Of a stretch of 19,396 nucleotides of DNA, positions 7,128 through 14,219 are shown piece after piece. Source of the DNA: Lachnospiraceae bacterium (GTDB lineage: Bacteria; Bacillota; Clostridia; Lachnospirales; Lachnospiraceae). Location of the stretch: positions 1 to 19,396 of the forward strand of contig JAKSRN010000010.1 in NCBI GenBank assembly GCA_024403585.1. The letters run 5' to 3'. Position 1 is the first letter of the stretch; each line of letters begins with the position of its first letter. The notes below the pieces were generated by a model. The model made no database searches. It had not been told where the DNA came from and saw nothing but the letters and a program-made list of their open reading frames with translations. Both the position numbers and the translations under genes were made by a program.

Positions 7128-7685
7128 CTACAATTTCATTACAAGACCCATACATGCGCCTGCAACGATCCAGAAAAACGGATGCAGCTTTTTCAGCTTT
7201 TTATTACACATAAGAGCATAGAAACCGATACAGATCAGAAGAAGAGTTACAGGAATGTGAAACTCACCATTAGCATCTGTAAAAAGTGCAGTATTAAAGA
7301 TTCCATATACTGCTGTTCCGATCAGTCCGGTAACTACCGGTCGGATCAGGGCAAAGCTGCTCTTGATGTACATGCTCTTACTGAATTTATCAAGAATTCC
7401 TGCAATGATCACAATTACGATGATACTTGGCAGTACCAGAGACAAAGTTGCAGCTATTCCGCCCGGAAATCCTGCTGCATTGTATCCTGCATAAGTAGCC
7501 ATATTGATACCGATCGGTCCCGGTGTACTTTCACTGACTGCCAGCATATTAGCCACATCAGAAACCTGGTACCAGTCGTATCTGCTTGGAAGATCCATTA
7601 AAAAAGGAATAGTGGCAGGACCACCGCCTACAGCAAACAAACCAATCTGAAAAAATTCTATGAATAGATGAAAAAATACACTCAT
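7128..7685 (-). CDS. Half-size chromate transporter family protein (second ChrA subunit)
   Basis: This 185-residue membrane protein is a single ChrA domain (PF02417) of the short-chain type. Family motifs are FAVGGGPATIPF near the N-terminus, SESTPGPIGINMATYAGY (about residues 51-68) and FPGGIAATL. Several hydrophobic helices follow. It overlaps the preceding chrA gene by 4 nt (start codon in the upstream stop), so translational coupling is likely. Short-chain ChrA proteins are generally encoded as pairs, as with YwrA/YwrB of Bacillus subtilis, and are thought to act together as one transporter. Export of chromate is established for some members. The physiological anion in an anaerobe may differ, and the name should not be taken as proof of chromate resistance. 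Confidence 0.92.
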   Translation of the reverse strand: MSVFFHLFIEFFQIGLFAVGGGPATIPFLMDLPSRYDWYQVSDVANMLAVSESTPGPIGINMATYAGYNAAGFPGGIAATLSLVLPSIIVIVIIAGILDKFSKSMYIKSSFALIRPVVTGLIGTAVYGIFNTALFTDANGEFHIPVTLLLICIGFYALMCNKKLKKLHPFFWIVAGACMGLVMKL

Positions 7686-8224
7686 GCCTTGAACCTCCCC
7701 ATCTTATAGAGAACAATTCCTGTGCAGCCGGCAAGAATCACGATCAATACACGAGGTACAGGTGTAAACATTGAAACAAGAAATCCAATGATACAGACTG
7801 CTGCTGTGAGTTTTCCCTTTATGGTTTTCTTTGCCATAGAGACCAGAGTATTCAGCATCAAGGCACAGACAACAACTTTGATTCCTCCTACTGCATGTGC
7901 CACATACTGGTTACTCATAAACTGTTCCAGAAACATAGCGAGAATAGAAACAATGATCAGAGAAGGACTGATCATACCCAGAGTGGAAAAGACGCCTCCG
8001 ATGATGCCTCTTCTTTTATACCCAATAAATGTTGCCACATTGACAGCTATGATACCTGGTGTACATTGACCCACCGCATAATAATCCAGCAGTTCCTCCT
8101 CTTCTGCCCAGCCTTTTTTCTCTACGATCTCATGTTTGAGCATAGGAAGCATCGTCAGTCCACCACCAAAGGTCATTCCGCCGATTCGAAAGAATGCCGC
8201 ATATAATTCCAATAATTCCCACAT
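7682..8224 (-). CDS. Half-size chromate transporter family protein (first ChrA subunit)
   Basis: This 180-residue protein is the first of the ChrA pair, with MTFGGGLTMLPML near the N-terminus and QCTPGIIAVNVATFIGY (about residues 53-69) followed by RRGIIGG. The start at 8224 is well supported, because GGAGG lies six bases upstream and the protein begins, as family members do, with a short helix ahead of the FGGG motif. Its first 52 nt overlap the end of the M20 amidohydrolase gene in another frame, an unusually long overlap for this window. It overlaps the second subunit gene by 4 nt. It probably forms a two-subunit anion transporter with that gene's product; the substrate is not known. Confidence 0.92.
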   Translation of the reverse strand: MWELLELYAAFFRIGGMTFGGGLTMLPMLKHEIVEKKGWAEEEELLDYYAVGQCTPGIIAVNVATFIGYKRRGIIGGVFSTLGMISPSLIIVSILAMFLEQFMSNQYVAHAVGGIKVVVCALMLNTLVSMAKKTIKGKLTAAVCIIGFLVSMFTPVPRVLIVILAGCTGIVLYKMGRFKA

Positions 8225-9303
8225 CTTTTACCTCCTCTTACCAGTTCTTTGTACAACTCAACAACGGTTCCAAGGATCTCATCATTGAATTCATATTGTT
8301 CCGTATGAAGTCCGGGATGCTTCTCTCCACAACCTACCCCGAACATTGCACCTTTTGTTTTCTGCAGATAATAGCCGAAATCCTCCGACCACCGGAAGGG
8401 TTCCTCCGGATATGAAAAGGCAAGCTTCAGACCTTCTGCAGCATCCTGTACTTTTTTCACACAGGCAGGTGTATTTTCAGTAGCCGGAAATTCCTCGATC
8501 AAACGAATCTGACAATCCATCTCAGCCTCTTTGGCCAGCATCAGGGCTTTCTCCCGGATCCTTCTCACCAGCAGATCGTATTCTTCCTGCAACTCTCCGC
8601 GAAGGGTAAACTTCAGACTTCCTTTTTCAGCAGAAACACCATAGGAAGAACTACCCAGATTCACACCGATCACAGTGGCCAATACGATACCCTTATGTGG
8701 CTCTTTTACCAGTTGATCTGCATATCGGATCATTTCCGCGATGATCATAGCCGGATTCTTTCCCTGCTCCGGATAGGCAGCATGGGAAGGGCATCCGGTA
8801 AAGATCAGTTCCATTCCGGTAGATGCACAGGCAAAGGTATTCTTCAAAAGAAGAACCTCTGATTCTTTTTTGCCTGGAATATTATGAAAGGCGTATATTT
8901 CCTGAATTCCTTTCTCTTCAATCAGGCTGCTGCAGATTTCCCCGCCTTCACCGGTCTCCTCACCCGGCTGAAAGATCAGATACACACTTCTGTCCGGAGA
9001 AAGATCTGACAGTTCTTTTGCAAATGCTGCCAGTACACTGCTGTGCCCATCATGTCCACACAGATGTCTTGCCTGCCCGTCCTGACACAAAACAGCATCA
9101 AAATCCCCACGGAATGCGATTGCCTTCTTTTCAGTTTCTTTTTTGTATTCTGCATAGAACCACTTTCCGCGATCCACCACATGTAAATCCGTGTGCTCCT
9201 TTAGCCAGCGCATCAGCAATGCCTTGGTCTGGTATTCCTGCATAGACGGCTCAGCGAGTGTATGCAGTACTTTTCTCAGTTGTATAATTTCTTTCTTATC
9301 CAT
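8173..9303 (-). CDS. M20-family amidohydrolase/peptidase (M20D, IAA-amino acid or hippurate hydrolase-like)
   Basis: This 376-residue protein has the metal-site layout of M20D amidohydrolases, which cut N-acyl amino acids and similar amides. Likely ligands are in LCGHDGH (Cys82, His84, His87), the general-base pair in PGEETGEGG (Glu115, Glu116), HNIPG (His140) and HPGLHTEQ (His333). The dimerisation or lid domain lies in the middle (SHAAYPEQGKNPA onward). The opening VLHTLAEPSMQEYQT is a loose form of the usual H-x2-PE-S-x2-E-x2-T motif. The ATG at 9303 has CAGGTG six bases upstream. It follows glf by 68 nt. The 3' end runs 52 nt into the first chrA gene, adding a non-conserved-looking tail (ending HSFESAE). 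The true substrate is unknown. Confidence 0.92.
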   Translation of the reverse strand: MDKKEIIQLRKVLHTLAEPSMQEYQTKALLMRWLKEHTDLHVVDRGKWFYAEYKKETEKKAIAFRGDFDAVLCQDGQARHLCGHDGHSSVLAAFAKELSDLSPDRSVYLIFQPGEETGEGGEICSSLIEEKGIQEIYAFHNIPGKKESEVLLLKNTFACASTGMELIFTGCPSHAAYPEQGKNPAMIIAEMIRYADQLVKEPHKGIVLATVIGVNLGSSSYGVSAEKGSLKFTLRGELQEEYDLLVRRIREKALMLAKEAEMDCQIRLIEEFPATENTPACVKKVQDAAEGLKLAFSYPEEPFRWSEDFGYYLQKTKGAMFGVGCGEKHPGLHTEQYEFNDEILGTVVELYKELVRGGKRCGNYWNYMRHSFESAE

Positions 9304-9371
9304 TCAAGACACCTGTATTTCCTTGCTATATGATCCTTAGAATCCTTCTTCTTGTCTTTGTGATTATTTCA

Positions 9372-10493
9372 TCACTTTTCAGAGAGGACTTCCTCCGCTT
9401 TACTTAAAGCTGCATCGATCACAGCATCCATATCATAATATTTATACTCACCCAGTCTTCCGCCAAAGAGTACTTTCTCTTCTTTCTCTGCAAGCGCCTT
9501 ATACTGCTGGTAGAGATCAGAGTTTTTCTCATCATTCACCGGATAGTATGGCTCATCACCTGGTTTCCATTCAGAAGAATATTCTCTTGATATGATGGTT
9601 TTCGGAAGATCCTTTCCTTCCTGATCCTTTCCGAAAGTGAACCACTTGTGTTCAATGATCCTGGTCCATGGAGTTTCCAGGTCTGTGTAGTTAACGGCAG
9701 CATTTCCCTGGAAGTTGGGAATGTCCAGAAGCTCAGTTTCAAAGCGGACGCTTCTATATTCCAGATTGCCCAGTGAAAATCCGTAGAAAGCATCAATTGG
9801 TCCTGTATAAAGAACCTTTTCTGCACAGGCATCCCATCTTTCCCGGTCCTCAAGATAGTCCACATTCAGACGTACCTCGATCCCATCCAGAAGATTTGCC
9901 ACCAGTTTTGTATAGCCTTCCATCGGGATTCCCTGATACAAAGCATTGAAATAGTTATTATCAAAGGTAAATCGAAGAGGCAGACGGCGAATGATAAAAG
10001 CAGGAAGCTCATCACAAGGACGTCCCCACTGCTTCATAGTGTAACCTTTGATGAGTTTCTCATAGATACTTCTTCCTACCAGAGAGATTGCCTGCTCTTC
10101 AAGATTCTTTGGTTCAGTGATCCCCGCCTCCCTGCGCTCTCTTTCCACATGGGCATATGCTTCTTCCGGAGTCACAGCACCGAAGATCTTATTAAAGGTA
10201 TACATGTTAAAAGGAAGGGAATAGAGTTCCCCCTTATAATTTGCTACCGGGGAATTGGTGAACCGGTTGAATTCAGAAAAACGATTCACATACTCCCATA
10301 CTTTTTTATTGTTGGTGTGGAAGATGTGTGCCCCGTACTTATGTACCTGGATTCCCTCGATCTCCTCACAATAGACGTTGCCTGCAATCTGAGGTCTACG
10401 CTCGATCACAAGCACTTTTTTCCCGGCGTCTGTTGCCTGTCTTGCGAAAACCGCACCAAACAGACCAGCACCAACGATCAAATAATCATACAT
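9372..10493 (-). CDS. glf: UDP-galactopyranose mutase
   Basis: This enzyme converts UDP-galactopyranose to UDP-galactofuranose, the donor for galactofuranose in surface glycans. The protein is 373 residues, close to the family's usual length. An FAD-binding motif (VGAGLFGAVFA, with GAGLFG at residues 8-13) is followed by ERRPQIAGNVYCEE, HKYGAHIFHTNN, VANYKGELYSLPFNM and GYTMKQWGRPCDELP. The C-terminal half has FQGNAAVNYTD, PWTRIIEHKWF, PYYPVND and FGGRLGEYKYYDMD, all typical of bacterial UGM. The ATG at 10493 has AGGA seven bases upstream. A strong terminator of the glmS gene ends about 20 nt before this start, so expression needs read-through or a promoter hidden in that stem. No galactofuranosyltransferase gene is seen in the window. 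Confidence 0.97.
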   Translation of the reverse strand: MYDYLIVGAGLFGAVFARQATDAGKKVLVIERRPQIAGNVYCEEIEGIQVHKYGAHIFHTNNKKVWEYVNRFSEFNRFTNSPVANYKGELYSLPFNMYTFNKIFGAVTPEEAYAHVERERREAGITEPKNLEEQAISLVGRSIYEKLIKGYTMKQWGRPCDELPAFIIRRLPLRFTFDNNYFNALYQGIPMEGYTKLVANLLDGIEVRLNVDYLEDRERWDACAEKVLYTGPIDAFYGFSLGNLEYRSVRFETELLDIPNFQGNAAVNYTDLETPWTRIIEHKWFTFGKDQEGKDLPKTIISREYSSEWKPGDEPYYPVNDEKNSDLYQQYKALAEKEEKVLFGGRLGEYKYYDMDAVIDAALSKAEEVLSEK

Positions 10494-10513
10494 AAAACAA
10501 TCCTTTTTGTTAA

Positions 10514-10546
10514 AAGAGTCCCTCCCAAAGCTTGAGAGGAACTCTT
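10514..10546 (-). terminator. Rho-independent terminator after glmS
   Basis: On the minus strand, 33 nt fold into a 13-bp stem (AAGAGTTCCTCTC pairing with GAGGGACTCTT and its preceding GG, with two G-U pairs) and a 7-nt loop, followed by a T run. It starts about 15 nt after the glmS stop and ends about 20 nt before the glf start codon. Confidence 0.85.
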
Positions 10547-10561
10547 ATCATCAACTCTTAT

Positions 10562-12400
10562 TTACTCTACAGTTACACTCTTAGCAAGGTTTCTTGGTTT
10601 ATCAACATCAAGACCTTTCGCCACGCTGACATAGTAGCCCATCAGCTGCAGAGGAATGATTGCAAGACTGGTTGCAAAATGCTCATCTGTCTGTGGTACA
10701 TAAGCTACAAAGTCAGCAGAGTCTTCAATTACATAGTTTCCGTTAGAAGTAAGGCCCATCAGATATGCTCCACGGCTTTTTACCTCAAGAAGGTTGCTTA
10801 CGGTCTTCTCAAAAAGATCAGACTGAGTCAGAACACCGATTACCAGAGTGCCTTCTTCAATCAGAGAGATGGTACCGTGTTTCAGCTCACCTGCAGCGTA
10901 TGCTTCACTGTGGATATAGGAGATCTCTTTCATCTTCAGACTTCCTTCCAGACAAATCGCATAGTCAATACCACGACCAATGAAGAAGATATCATGTGCG
11001 CTTGCAAATTTAGAAGCAAACCACTGGATGCGCTCTTTGTCTTCCAGGATCTTGGCAACTTTATCCGGCAGAGAATGGATCTCTTCGATCATATCATTAT
11101 AAGCCTTCTCTTCGATCATGCCACGAACACGACCAAACTCCAGAGCAAGTGCATAGCAGGCAATCAGCTGTGTGCTGTATGCCTTGGTAGTTGCTACTGC
11201 GATCTCAGGACCTGCCAGGGTATAAAATACCATATCAGACTCACGGGCAATAGAACTTCCCACAACATTAACGATGGCAAGAGTATCTGCTCCGTATTCT
11301 TTTGCTTCGCGAAGAGCTGCCAGTGTATCTGCAGTCTCACCGGACTGACTGATCACGATCATAAGATCATCTTTTCCGATCAGCAGCTTTCTGTAACGGA
11401 ACTCAGATCCCAGCTCAACACGGACAGGAACTCCGCAGAGATCCTCAAACACGTACTGAGCCACAATACCTACATGATAAGCAGAACCGCAGGCAACAAT
11501 ATAGATCTGACGATACTGTTTGATCTTCTCAGGAGTAAGACCTGTAGAAGAAAGGTCGATCTTTCCGTCTTTCAGAACACTGTTGAAGGTATCAGCAATA
11601 ACCTTTGGCTGCTCATGGATCTCCTTCATCATGAAATGCTCATAGCCGCCCTTTTCAGCTGCCTCTGAATCCCAATGAATAGAAACCAGTTTTTTCTGGA
11701 TCTCATCACCGTCCAGGTTGTAGAAATGCACTTCACCGGCTTTCAGGCAAGCCATCTCCAGGTTTCCGATATAATATACATCTCTTGTATACTTCAGAAT
11801 AGCCGGAACATCAGATGCAACATAAGACTCATTGTCCTTCACACCAATGATCATAGGGCTGTCTTTTCTGGCTACCCAGATCTGACCAGGATAATCATTG
11901 AACATCAGAGCAAGAGCGTAAGAACCTCTTACACGTACCATTGTTTTAGCAATAGCATCGATCGGTCCGATATTGTATTTTTTATAATAATAGTCAACGG
12001 TTTTGATCAGAACCTCTGTATCTGTATCAGAATAGAAATGGTATCCTTTTCTGATCATCTTATCCTTCAGTTCCTGATAGTTCTCAATGATGCCGTTATG
12101 AACACCTGTAACATTCATATCATCACTGACATGAGGATGTGCATTCACCTCAGACGGAACACCATGAGTTGCCCATCTTGTATGACCCACACCGCAGGTA
12201 CCGATCATGGATTTACCTTCATTTGTTTTATCAGACAGATGACGCAGACGTCCCTTTGCCTTAGCGATCTTGATATCAGAATCGCCATCACGGACTGCAA
12301 TACCGGCAGAATCATAACCTCTGTACTCCAGTTTAGAAAGTCCGTCAAGAAGGATCGGAGCAGCCTGCTCAGATCCGATATATCCTACTATTCCACACAT
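10562..12400 (-). CDS. glmS: Glutamine-fructose-6-phosphate aminotransferase (isomerizing)
   Basis: GlmS makes glucosamine-6-phosphate from fructose-6-phosphate and glutamine, the first step towards UDP-GlcNAc for peptidoglycan and other glycans. The protein is 612 residues, the usual length. It opens MCGIVGYIG, with Cys2 as the expected N-terminal nucleophile of the glutaminase domain (residues 1-220), including EYRGYDSAGIAV, GHTRWATHG and HNGIIENY. Two SIS (sugar isomerase) domains follow: IVACGSAYHVG, SQSGETADTLAAL and IGRGIDYAICLEGSLKMKEISYIHSEAY, with GELKHGTISLIEEGT. It ends in the conserved DKPRNLAKSVTVE. The ribosome binding site is GGGGAGG, nine bases before the ATG. It lies 77 nt after the wbaP-like gene and is probably co-transcribed with it. 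A duplicated 11-nt sequence lies in that gap. Confidence 0.98.
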   Translation of the reverse strand: MCGIVGYIGSEQAAPILLDGLSKLEYRGYDSAGIAVRDGDSDIKIAKAKGRLRHLSDKTNEGKSMIGTCGVGHTRWATHGVPSEVNAHPHVSDDMNVTGVHNGIIENYQELKDKMIRKGYHFYSDTDTEVLIKTVDYYYKKYNIGPIDAIAKTMVRVRGSYALALMFNDYPGQIWVARKDSPMIIGVKDNESYVASDVPAILKYTRDVYYIGNLEMACLKAGEVHFYNLDGDEIQKKLVSIHWDSEAAEKGGYEHFMMKEIHEQPKVIADTFNSVLKDGKIDLSSTGLTPEKIKQYRQIYIVACGSAYHVGIVAQYVFEDLCGVPVRVELGSEFRYRKLLIGKDDLMIVISQSGETADTLAALREAKEYGADTLAIVNVVGSSIARESDMVFYTLAGPEIAVATTKAYSTQLIACYALALEFGRVRGMIEEKAYNDMIEEIHSLPDKVAKILEDKERIQWFASKFASAHDIFFIGRGIDYAICLEGSLKMKEISYIHSEAYAAGELKHGTISLIEEGTLVIGVLTQSDLFEKTVSNLLEVKSRGAYLMGLTSNGNYVIEDSADFVAYVPQTDEHFATSLAIIPLQLMGYYVSVAKGLDVDKPRNLAKSVTVE

Positions 12401-12410
12401 AATATTTTAC

Positions 12411-12453
12411 CTCCCCTGGTAGTTTGGTTTAAATTGTAAATACTCCCCTGGTA
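12411..12453 (-). repeat. Direct repeat of the ribosome-binding-site region before glmS
   Basis: The 11-mer TACCAGGGGAG (minus strand) occurs at 12453-12443 and again at 12421-12411, 32 nt apart. Only the second is correctly placed for the glmS start; no start codon follows the first at a suitable distance. It might be a protein or RNA binding site, or a chance duplication. Confidence 0.4.
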
Positions 12454-12477
12454 AAAGAGAGTCTTCTTGAATCAGGA

Positions 12478-13929
12478 TCAAACAGCACCTTCATGCAACA
12501 ATACAACCTTGACTGTTTTGAAAAGGATGGCAATGTCCAGTTTGAGACTCCAGTTCTGAATATACTCTCTGTCCAGACGTACTACCTCATCCATACTGTC
12601 AATGTTGCTCCTACCGCTTACCTGCCACAGGCCGGTAATACCCGGTTTTACACGCATACGGGCACGGTGCTGGATATCATATCGTTCCCATTCATCCACT
12701 GTCGGCGGACGTGTTCCCACAAGACTCATGTCACCCTTCAAGACATTGAAAAACTGCGGGAATTCATCAATGGAAGTTTTACGGATAAAGTTACCGATAC
12801 CCTTCGGTTTTCCATGCTTATCCTTTTTCTCGCTTCCGATGATACGCGGATCATCTTCCATCTTAAACATGACATCATCCACATCGCTCTGTGCAAGCAG
12901 AGCTGCTTTTCTCTCCTCCGCATCCATGTACATGCTTCGGAACTTGTAGATCTTGAACGGTTTTCCGTTCCTTCCGATACGGATCTGACTGAAAAAGATG
13001 GGACCCGGAGATTTTTTATAGATAAGTGGTGCCACAAAAATAAAGAGAATACCGCACATTATGCAGCCTACAATAGCACCCACTATATCGATCAGACGTT
13101 TATAAAGAAGATCCTTAGGAGCAACGATCTTCATACCGTTGGTTACGACCGCATAGTCACCAAGACTTTCTACATGACGTTCTCCCCAGGAATCAGCCTT
13201 CAGCTCAGCCAGACAGAAGTGAGTGGTAACACCCATACTGATGAGCTTTTCTTTGGCATCTTCTGACAGAGCCATCTCTTCAGGCAGATAGATAAAGACT
13301 TCATCTACCCATTCCCGGCTGATCTGTCCCAAGATATCCTGATCATTCTGAAGAACCGGAATACCTGCAATCTTGCGGTTCTCCACGTTCTTATCAACCA
13401 GAACGATCGCACTGATAAAAAATTCATAAAGCTCTGACTTGGTCAGATTATTGATCACATCCTTGATCATAGAACTGCACGTGATCACCACCATGGCACG
13501 CTTCTGTTTTGTCATACGAAGTCTGTGCATAACAAGCTTCTTTAAGAGGAACCTTGTCGGAAATGTTGCCATCGCATAGAGAACCATGCTCAGGATGATA
13601 AATCTTCGTGAAAAAATATGCTGCTGATGCAGGATGAATGTCGCGATCAGGAATGCTACGATTACAGTTCCGGAATGTTTGATTGAGAATCCCAGTTCTG
13701 CAGAATTACCCCTTTTTAATATACTCTTGAAAGGCTGTGTAAAAAACACAACGCACAGCTGACAAAGCAAAAAGAGCAATGCGATCGTACGAAATCGCAT
13801 ATTCATATAAGGAAAACCTTCATCCCAGATTGCAATAAAGGAAAGTAACAGACAAAGATGCAGGACAAGAATGTCAACTAACATAAAATCCCAATGCTTT
13901 AACCAGCTGCTTACGGATTTTTTGTACAC
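12478..13929 (-). CDS. Polyprenyl-phosphate sugar-1-phosphate transferase (WbaP/CpsE-type)
   Basis: This enzyme family starts assembly of surface polysaccharide repeat units by moving a sugar-1-phosphate from a UDP-sugar to undecaprenyl phosphate. I choose the GTG at 13929 (483 residues), because GGAGG lies eight bases before it. The GTG at 13938 overlaps that site. About four N-terminal membrane helices (residues 15-125) are followed by a cytoplasmic Rossmann-like (CoA-binding-like) domain, roughly 140-260. A re-entrant hydrophobic segment at about 275-300 comes next, then the catalytic domain, with SPGPIFFSQIRIG, FKIYKFRSM, TSIDEFPQFFNVLKGDMSLVGTRPP (DE catalytic pair in IDEFPQ) and MRVKPGITGLWQVSGRS. 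It precedes glmS by 77 nt. The transferred sugar (Gal, Glc or another) cannot be told, though glf downstream hints at galactose chemistry. Confidence 0.95.
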   Translation of the reverse strand: MYKKSVSSWLKHWDFMLVDILVLHLCLLLSFIAIWDEGFPYMNMRFRTIALLFLLCQLCVVFFTQPFKSILKRGNSAELGFSIKHSGTVIVAFLIATFILHQQHIFSRRFIILSMVLYAMATFPTRFLLKKLVMHRLRMTKQKRAMVVITCSSMIKDVINNLTKSELYEFFISAIVLVDKNVENRKIAGIPVLQNDQDILGQISREWVDEVFIYLPEEMALSEDAKEKLISMGVTTHFCLAELKADSWGERHVESLGDYAVVTNGMKIVAPKDLLYKRLIDIVGAIVGCIMCGILFIFVAPLIYKKSPGPIFFSQIRIGRNGKPFKIYKFRSMYMDAEERKAALLAQSDVDDVMFKMEDDPRIIGSEKKDKHGKPKGIGNFIRKTSIDEFPQFFNVLKGDMSLVGTRPPTVDEWERYDIQHRARMRVKPGITGLWQVSGRSNIDSMDEVVRLDREYIQNWSLKLDIAILFKTVKVVLLHEGAV

Positions 13930-13986
13930 ACTCTTCACCTCCTATTAGTATTCAGTCCATCTATTCTTTCTGTTTGTACGGACTCA

Positions 13987-14020
13987 CATCTGTATTGCAT
14001 CACATAAAATATTACAGATG
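13987..14020 (-). other. Stem-loop in the leader of the wbaP-like gene
   Basis: An 8-bp inverted repeat (CATCTGTA/TACAGATG) brackets an 18-nt loop, at the very start of the predicted transcript (start near 14021). No U-run follows. It could affect transcript stability or bind a regulator; function is unknown. Confidence 0.35.
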
Positions 14021-14027
14021 TTTTAAT

Positions 14028-14056
14028 ATTGTAACATAAGTTTATCTCTATGTCCA
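14028..14056 (-). promoter_or_regulatory. Sigma-A promoter for the wbaP-like gene and glmS
   Basis: On the minus strand, TGGACA (14056-14051, five of six consensus) is separated by 17 nt from TACAAT (14033-14028, five of six). The start point would be near 14021, giving a leader of about 90 nt. It lies just downstream of the rseP terminator. Confidence 0.75.
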
Positions 14057-14124
14057 TAAACTATTCCTAAAGAGTAAGTAAGCCAGAAAAAAGGTTGCCC
14101 AATACTCCATAAAAAATCGTATAA

Positions 14125-14161
14125 AAAAAGAAGAACTACTTAAAAAGCAGTTCTTCTTTTT
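14125..14161 (-). terminator. Rho-independent terminator after rseP
   Basis: On the minus strand, GAAGAACTGCTT pairs with AAGTAGTTCTTC (one G-U pair) across a TTT loop, flanked by an A-run before and a TTTTTTT run after. It closes the pyrH-to-rseP operon about 60 nt after the stop. Two smaller stems, at 14166-14192 and 14203-14215, precede it in the 3' untranslated region. Confidence 0.9.
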
Positions 14162-14219
14162 GCTAAAGCGGAAGTTACATATTACTCCGCTTCTTACTGA
14201 TCCGGTTTATGAAACCTGT

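Noticed and set aside
10532..11668. Plus-strand reading frame of 378 codons opposite glmS
   Set aside because: It lies entirely opposite the well-supported glmS gene and has no family motif or ribosome binding site.
12401..12477. glmS ribozyme or riboswitch before glmS
   Set aside because: The gap is 77 nt and does not contain the ribozyme core; the ribozyme needs about 150 nt or more. Only the direct repeat was seen.
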